Source: Clostridiales bacterium
GTDB lineage: Bacteria; Bacillota_B; Dehalobacteriia; UBA4068
Direction of reading: 5' to 3'
Assembly (NCBI GenBank): GCA_009782975.1
Contig: WRIA01000053.1
Span: 1-5,645, forward strand
Length of the DNA: 5,645 bases
Each line of letters opens with the position of its first letter. Position 1 is the first letter of the stretch. A program made the position numbers and the translations under genes. Positions 3,601-5,645 of this stretch are shown here, piece by piece. The notes beneath the pieces were generated by a model that ran no database searches, had not been told where the DNA came from, and saw only the letters and a program-made list of their open reading frames with translations.

Positions 3601-5645
3601 TTACACATTCCTGCCCAATAAAGAGCTTTATTGGGAAAGCGACGACAAGAATATTGCCGGCGTCAACCAGACAGGACGCATAACCGCCCCCTGGGAGGTC
3701 TCCATAGCGGATCCCGAGGGCGTATCAACACAGGTAAAGGTATCCGTGCGGGGAAACAATACGCTGGGCAACTACGCTACCGTGGATGTTACGGTAAAGC
3801 AAAGCTCCGGGGTCAAAATATCCCTTGAAAATTCGGTGATGTACGCCGGCGAGATACAGCAGCTTGATCTTGACGTTCAGGATAAAACACTGCAAAATCA
3901 GCAGTATTATGTACAGGTAACGGGAGGCACCGGAGGGCTTGCCGCCGAATGTGTTACGCCTATGCCCGTCGGGCCGAACGATAAAATACAGATACGGGCC
4001 CGCAGCACAGGCGTGGGCGCGGCTGTCATAAGGGTTTTCAGCAACCCCACCTTTACGGGCAACCCCGTAAGCGAACCGGTAACTGTAATAGTTTCACCCA
4101 TGAGTGTGGACGGGGTGACATTTGACCATACCGGCACCAGCGGCAGCAAATATTCCGGGGCAACCAACTATCCGGCCGGCACTATTCAAGAGACACAGTA
4201 CGGATACATCCTGGAGATGAAGCTGGCGGATAGAACAGCCGTAACGCCCAAGGTCAGCCTGCCCGGCTCCAGCGAGCGTATAAGCCTTACCCAGCCTATG
4301 ACCTGGTTTTCCTACGACTGCGACTACAACCGGGAGATAATGCGCGAGGTAAAGACGGAATTAAGCGGCGGTAAATACTATATACTGGATAAAGACGGCG
4401 CAAGGATCGGCAATATAGAATTTGAAACGGTTTTCCGCGAAAACGAACCATATACCGGTACAGACGCGGAGGGCAGCATTGTCTGGCGCAAAGGCTATTT
4501 CAGGTTCTCCCTTACCGGCGCGGAAAAATTGAGATTTCAGCGTGAAGCCGATATGAAGCGTGTGTATTCCACCTTGTTAAGCGCTCAAAACGGCAGGCTG
4601 GTGCCGGATAACACGCAGCCTACAGGCTTGGCGGCCGTGGTGATGACACCGCAGCGCGGCAACCTTACCAGAGATGAGTTTGAGGAATGGGGCGATTTGT
4701 TCTATAATACTGTAGAGCTTTTTGTGGGCGGGCTGTTCAACCCGATCATCGCCCCGCAATCCGGCTTCAGGCTGCTGAAAAAAACGGCGGAAGGAACCTG
4801 GGGCGCCCCGGATAAGGATATATACGAAGCTACATCGGCGGATATATCAAGCGGGGAATACCGTATAGTAGATGTAAACGGAAATTATATACTGGGGAAT
4901 GTTCCCGCCATAGTTATGGGAGACCCCAACGTGGATACCAATGTGTTTTATGTAAGGATACTTCCCGACGACTTAACAAAACCCTCAAACAGAAACACCC
5001 CGGTAATCTGGCGTACTCCTTCGGGTAATACCGATTATCTGGAGCAGATCGGCTTCGCCCCGGGCAGCATGGACGTATATAAGCTTAATATACCGGCTCC
5101 GCAAGGCTCGCAAAACGCGGGGGATTACCCTTATCTTATAGCGCAGGCCCTCCCCAGCACCTCTACGGACCCAGATGATATCTACATTACAAAACTGGAT
5201 GACAGGAACCACTATGTTATTTTTGAAGTTAAGTTCCCCGTAAATCCCCCGGCCCCCGGCGGCACACAAAGATTAAGCTACGATTACAGCATCACGCAGT
5301 ATTCCAAGCTGGGCTTCGCGCCTATCGGCGCCGAAACCCCCAGGCAGCCCGCGGAGATGACCAGCACCGGCGTGCCCGCCTTGAATTTTACCCTTACCAT
5401 AAACCCGCCGCCCGCCAACACTCCGCTGCCCAGAACCATCTATATTACCGATAATTGGGGGGAACAGCTTTTTAACGATAATGTTCTTATGGCTTGTGTT
5501 TTAAGCGCCATAAATCCCAATACGGCCAATATTACGCAAAATACCGAGGGGACATTGCTTCCCGGAGGTTTAATGATACAGACACTTCCTTCCGGGCAAA
5601 GACAAAACACACTCATCCGCGGAACATCTGCCGTAGAAGTATATG
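533..5645 (+). CDS. Giant SLH-domain cell-surface protein (C terminus beyond window)
   Basis: Open from ATG 533 to the right edge: 1704 full codons and no stop, so the gene is partial at its 3' end. Order of parts by residue: signal peptide 1-32; SLH domains 36-85, 95-145 and about 154-207; probable beta-helix about 217-433; unassigned beta-rich segment about 434-620; two helical repeats about 649-803; Ig-like domains about 814-1190, the clearest Big_2 at 918-998; unassigned region 1191 onward. SLH domains are known to bind secondary cell-wall polymers, so the protein is inferred to be an S-layer or S-layer-associated structural or adhesion protein. I see no catalytic motif, no long membrane segment after the signal peptide and no sortase signal in the part present. 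It is monocistronic as far as visible. Most Ile codons are ATA. SLH membership is certain; the precise function is unknown. Confidence 0.95.
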   Translation, partial: MLQKFKRPLITIMIMIMIFSAVILVPAYPARAAGAFTDIDYHWARNSITRWEAFGALRDFAPGRFSPDAPITRAEFFAILVRTLGATEKADISRFSDVAPEDWYYDIVAMAFNMGIANGYDDGLMRPNDNLLRQDAITLLARAMGMNSPNTWILSDFYDHTYISPYAQTYIAWFIEKGLLNGYPDGTLRPRNFLTRAEAIRFVDNIFPNIHLPEPTFHNVYLHGGLLVPKGDAELRDMVLNGDVVIGDGVGDGNVLISNCTINGRLIVRGGGPNSVTLSNSTVNAIYVASFGADTHVAVTDNSVVPEVEAVSGFTLSGSGVTTLTILDQAREGSVVGLNGVALDEFNIGGRGAIVNLYSGRSLNIRFDGAGQNARLSMAVGTSAENITIAAPNVTVWGQGLIRSLLVTNSGANIEQKPEFTTVGVNLSAEVNGEILSGPRSATPNMVGRASDDSLHIQLLTNRSSLSPFNQSDLSVSTGEGRSATEVRVVQDVSGRIPLTEHNGRCAYWTGFFIPAPEGGLSTAYLTYEFADGEPVTFSRRLERYNGDRGLLVYLPVFRKTRAETGQLKETLYINWGDGLTENIQFMSSALLLTPLTSEEINTLQSEFDEGIFYSVDADRPPYTGAEAVRRILSSDNPLGLPSSGNKGLDALNRAVTIDDIRKVLEERQFSIDLTIDTSGNSAYSRLSGDGKDVVAEAVLAGRKSPYATPSSVRSVFEKALNERLAAESSLLAAINRAGDAAALRKIIEASANAAILRFQTGADPYKSYPTAQKEEMARYLFDLRPYSSLQSVIYAIRDYLYANGPKEPDPKDAEIKSVTVNPSRIPASNSAPFAVAHERTVKITVTTSENRVLSATDIGKLEPVAEWRNDNTAPIASVSIQNDTLTLRALRPGNDTLVVTVGGKTANVTVTVATPIDATAVEVSPKTANLIIGRTQTLLAKKTPANATDAIRWTSSDPDVATVDADGIVTGRGHGVATITAIAINDNVKGSCQVRVFRDEDDVVVYPDNVILTPGASQQITAYTFLPNKELYWESDDKNIAGVNQTGRITAPWEVSIADPEGVSTQVKVSVRGNNTLGNYATVDVTVKQSSGVKISLENSVMYAGEIQQLDLDVQDKTLQNQQYYVQVTGGTGGLAAECVTPMPVGPNDKIQIRARSTGVGAAVIRVFSNPTFTGNPVSEPVTVIVSPMSVDGVTFDHTGTSGSKYSGATNYPAGTIQETQYGYILEMKLADRTAVTPKVSLPGSSERISLTQPMTWFSYDCDYNREIMREVKTELSGGKYYILDKDGARIGNIEFETVFRENEPYTGTDAEGSIVWRKGYFRFSLTGAEKLRFQREADMKRVYSTLLSAQNGRLVPDNTQPTGLAAVVMTPQRGNLTRDEFEEWGDLFYNTVELFVGGLFNPIIAPQSGFRLLKKTAEGTWGAPDKDIYEATSADISSGEYRIVDVNGNYILGNVPAIVMGDPNVDTNVFYVRILPDDLTKPSNRNTPVIWRTPSGNTDYLEQIGFAPGSMDVYKLNIPAPQGSQNAGDYPYLIAQALPSTSTDPDDIYITKLDDRNHYVIFEVKFPVNPPAPGGTQRLSYDYSITQYSKLGFAPIGAETPRQPAEMTSTGVPALNFTLTINPPPANTPLPRTIYITDNWGEQLFNDNVLMACVLSAINPNTANITQNTEGTLLPGGLMIQTLPSGQRQNTLIRGTSAVEVY
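638..1153 (+). other. Three SLH domains, cell-wall anchor (residues 36-207)
   Basis: Three consecutive modules, each opening with F-x-D or L-S-D and an aromatic-rich helix, then a G-(Y/F)-x-(D/P)-G-x-x-x-P turn, then the signature helix. SLH1 carries FTDI at 36, FSPDAPITRAE ending at 75. SLH2 has FSDV at 95, NGYDDG at 119-124 and LRQD at 132-135. SLH3 has NGYPDGTLRP at 181-190 and TRAE at 195-198. In known SLH trimers the TRAE motif, with its Arg, helps bind pyruvylated secondary cell-wall polymer. The middle module keeps the Arg (R133) but has changed the rest of the motif. Three modules at the N terminus is the usual number for one anchoring unit. Confidence 0.95.
1181..1831 (+). other. Probable right-handed beta-helix segment (residues ~217-433)
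   Basis: A long run of short alternating hydrophobic strands separated by Gly, Asn and Asp turns: for example NVLISNCTINGRLIVRGGG (254-272), then SVTLSNSTVNAIYVA (275-289), and later AENITIAAPNVTVWGQG (384-400). The segment ends with IEQKPEFTTVGVNL (414-427). This layout resembles the beta-helix region that I know from many SLH proteins of Bacillota, where G-x-L-I-V-R-G-G-G and I-E-Q-K-P are recurrent. No polysaccharide lyase catalytic residues are evident, so a structural or spacer role is more likely than an enzyme. A structure prediction would settle the fold. Confidence 0.7.
1832..2392 (+). other. Unassigned beta-rich segment (residues ~434-620)
   Basis: I do not recognise this region. 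It begins with a Gly/Ser/Pro-rich linker, then shows strand-like stretches: SLHIQLLT (454-461), EVRVVQDV (486-493), AYWTGFFIPAP (507-517), STAYLTYEFADG (522-533), RGLLVYLPVF (549-558) and TLYINWGDGLTENIQFM (571-587). The pattern suggests one or two beta-sandwich domains. It contains C506, one of only six cysteines in the part of the protein present, so disulfides are unlikely to be a major feature. Confidence 0.5.
2477..2941 (+). other. Two tandem helical repeats (residues 649-803)
   Basis: A helical island in an otherwise beta-rich chain. The first copy opens with LNRAVTIDDIRKVLE (652-666) and the second with INRAGDAAALRKIIE (735-749), an offset of 83. A later block matches too: VAEAVLAGRK-SPYATPSSVRSVFEKAL in the first copy (from 695) against MARYLFDLRP-YSSLQSVIYAIRDYL in the second (from 777). 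The copies are diverged but clearly share the frame N-x-A-x(4)-(I/L)-R-K-(V/I)-(L/I)-E and the closing amphipathic helices. Similar N-A-A/T-x-x-x-(M/L) helical modules occur in other surface proteins of Bacillota. A further helix, TGAEAVRRIL (624-633), may belong to a third, partial copy. Probably a spacer or protein-interaction module. Confidence 0.65.
2972..4102 (+). other. Array of about four bacterial Ig-like (Big_2-type) domains (residues 814-1190)
   Basis: The clearest copy is 918-998. It opens with V-E-V-S-P-K (922-927), then gives WTSSDPDVATVDADGIVTG (954-972), GVATITA (976-982) and a closing C-Q-V-R-V, all hallmark Big_2 elements. The copy after it (about 1002-1090) keeps YWESDDKNIAGVNQTGRITA (1033-1052) but has an insertion before its last strand. 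The one before (about 814-914) has VTVNPSRI (819-826), EWRNDNTAPIASV (867-879) and a final VTVTV. A fourth, weaker copy spans about 1093-1188. Such domains usually form extended stalks or adhesive rods on surface proteins; here they project the C-terminal region away from the SLH anchor. Confidence 0.82.
3614..3635. repeat. 10-bp perfect inverted repeat inside the coding sequence
   Basis: CCCAATAAAG (3614-3623) and CTTTATTGGG (3626-3635) are exact reverse complements around AG. They lie within the codons for P-N-K-E-L-Y-W of the third Ig-like domain. There is no T tail, so termination is not expected. It could form an mRNA hairpin, or be chance. Confidence 0.5.
4103..5645 (+). other. Unassigned C-terminal region of the surface protein (residues 1191 onward)
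   Basis: More than 510 residues that I cannot place in a family. The composition is extracellular in type: many Thr, Asn, Gly, Pro and aromatic residues, strand-like segments such as GYILEMKLAD (1224-1233) and KYYILDKDG (1281-1289), and proline-rich joints (VNPPAPGG 1570-1577, NPPPANTPLPR 1624-1634). One stretch, NLTRDEFEEWGDLFYNTVELFVGGLF (from 1377), reads as helical. The segments GEYRIVDVNGNYILG (1441-1455) and the KYYILDKDGARIGN (1281-1294) look alike and may mark the same strand in two related domains. The region carries on past the window, so its end and any C-terminal anchor are unseen. Confidence 0.5.

Noticed and set aside
3631..3828. A 65-codon plus-strand open frame
   Set aside because: It is out of frame inside the large gene, Arg/Gly-rich, and has no domain. 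The main frame here encodes an Ig-like domain.

Overview
The window holds two genes that diverge from an AT-rich spacer. On the minus strand at the left edge is a complete tRNA-Ser (anticodon GCT, CCA encoded). On the plus strand, from 533 to the right edge without a stop, is the first 1704 codons of one very large exported protein. It has a signal peptide, three S-layer homology (SLH) domains, a probable right-handed beta-helix segment, an unassigned beta-rich stretch, two copies of a helical repeat, about four bacterial Ig-like (Big_2-type) domains and a C-terminal region of more than 500 residues that I cannot assign. The remaining lines of sequence are not intergenic: this reading frame fills them.

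The architecture suggests a Gram-positive-type member of the Bacillota, most likely a clostridial lineage. SLH modules at the N terminus followed by a beta-helix and Big_2 domains are typical of large cell-surface proteins there. Supporting traits are the strong GGAGGG ribosome binding site, vegetative-type -35/-10 promoters and the AT-rich spacer beside a gene of balanced GC content with unusually heavy use of ATA for Ile. I cannot name the species or genus.

Layout: 18-112 tRNA-Ser(GCT), minus strand, with a well-formed promoter at 152-180. 113-532 is the divergent spacer, holding a perfect 22-bp inverted repeat (264-310), two smaller palindromes, recurring GTTTAGG and AAAGCGG heptamers, a plausible promoter at 390-419 and an RBS at 521-526. 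533-5645 is the SLH surface-protein gene.

The two genes need not be functionally related. The protein is probably secreted by the Sec pathway, held non-covalently to a secondary cell-wall polymer by its SLH modules, and displays a long beta-rich stalk with an unidentified distal part. I see no mobile element, CRISPR array, enzyme active site or multi-gene system. The most unusual points are the perfect inverted repeat and its satellite heptamers in the divergent spacer, and the unassigned portions of the giant protein.
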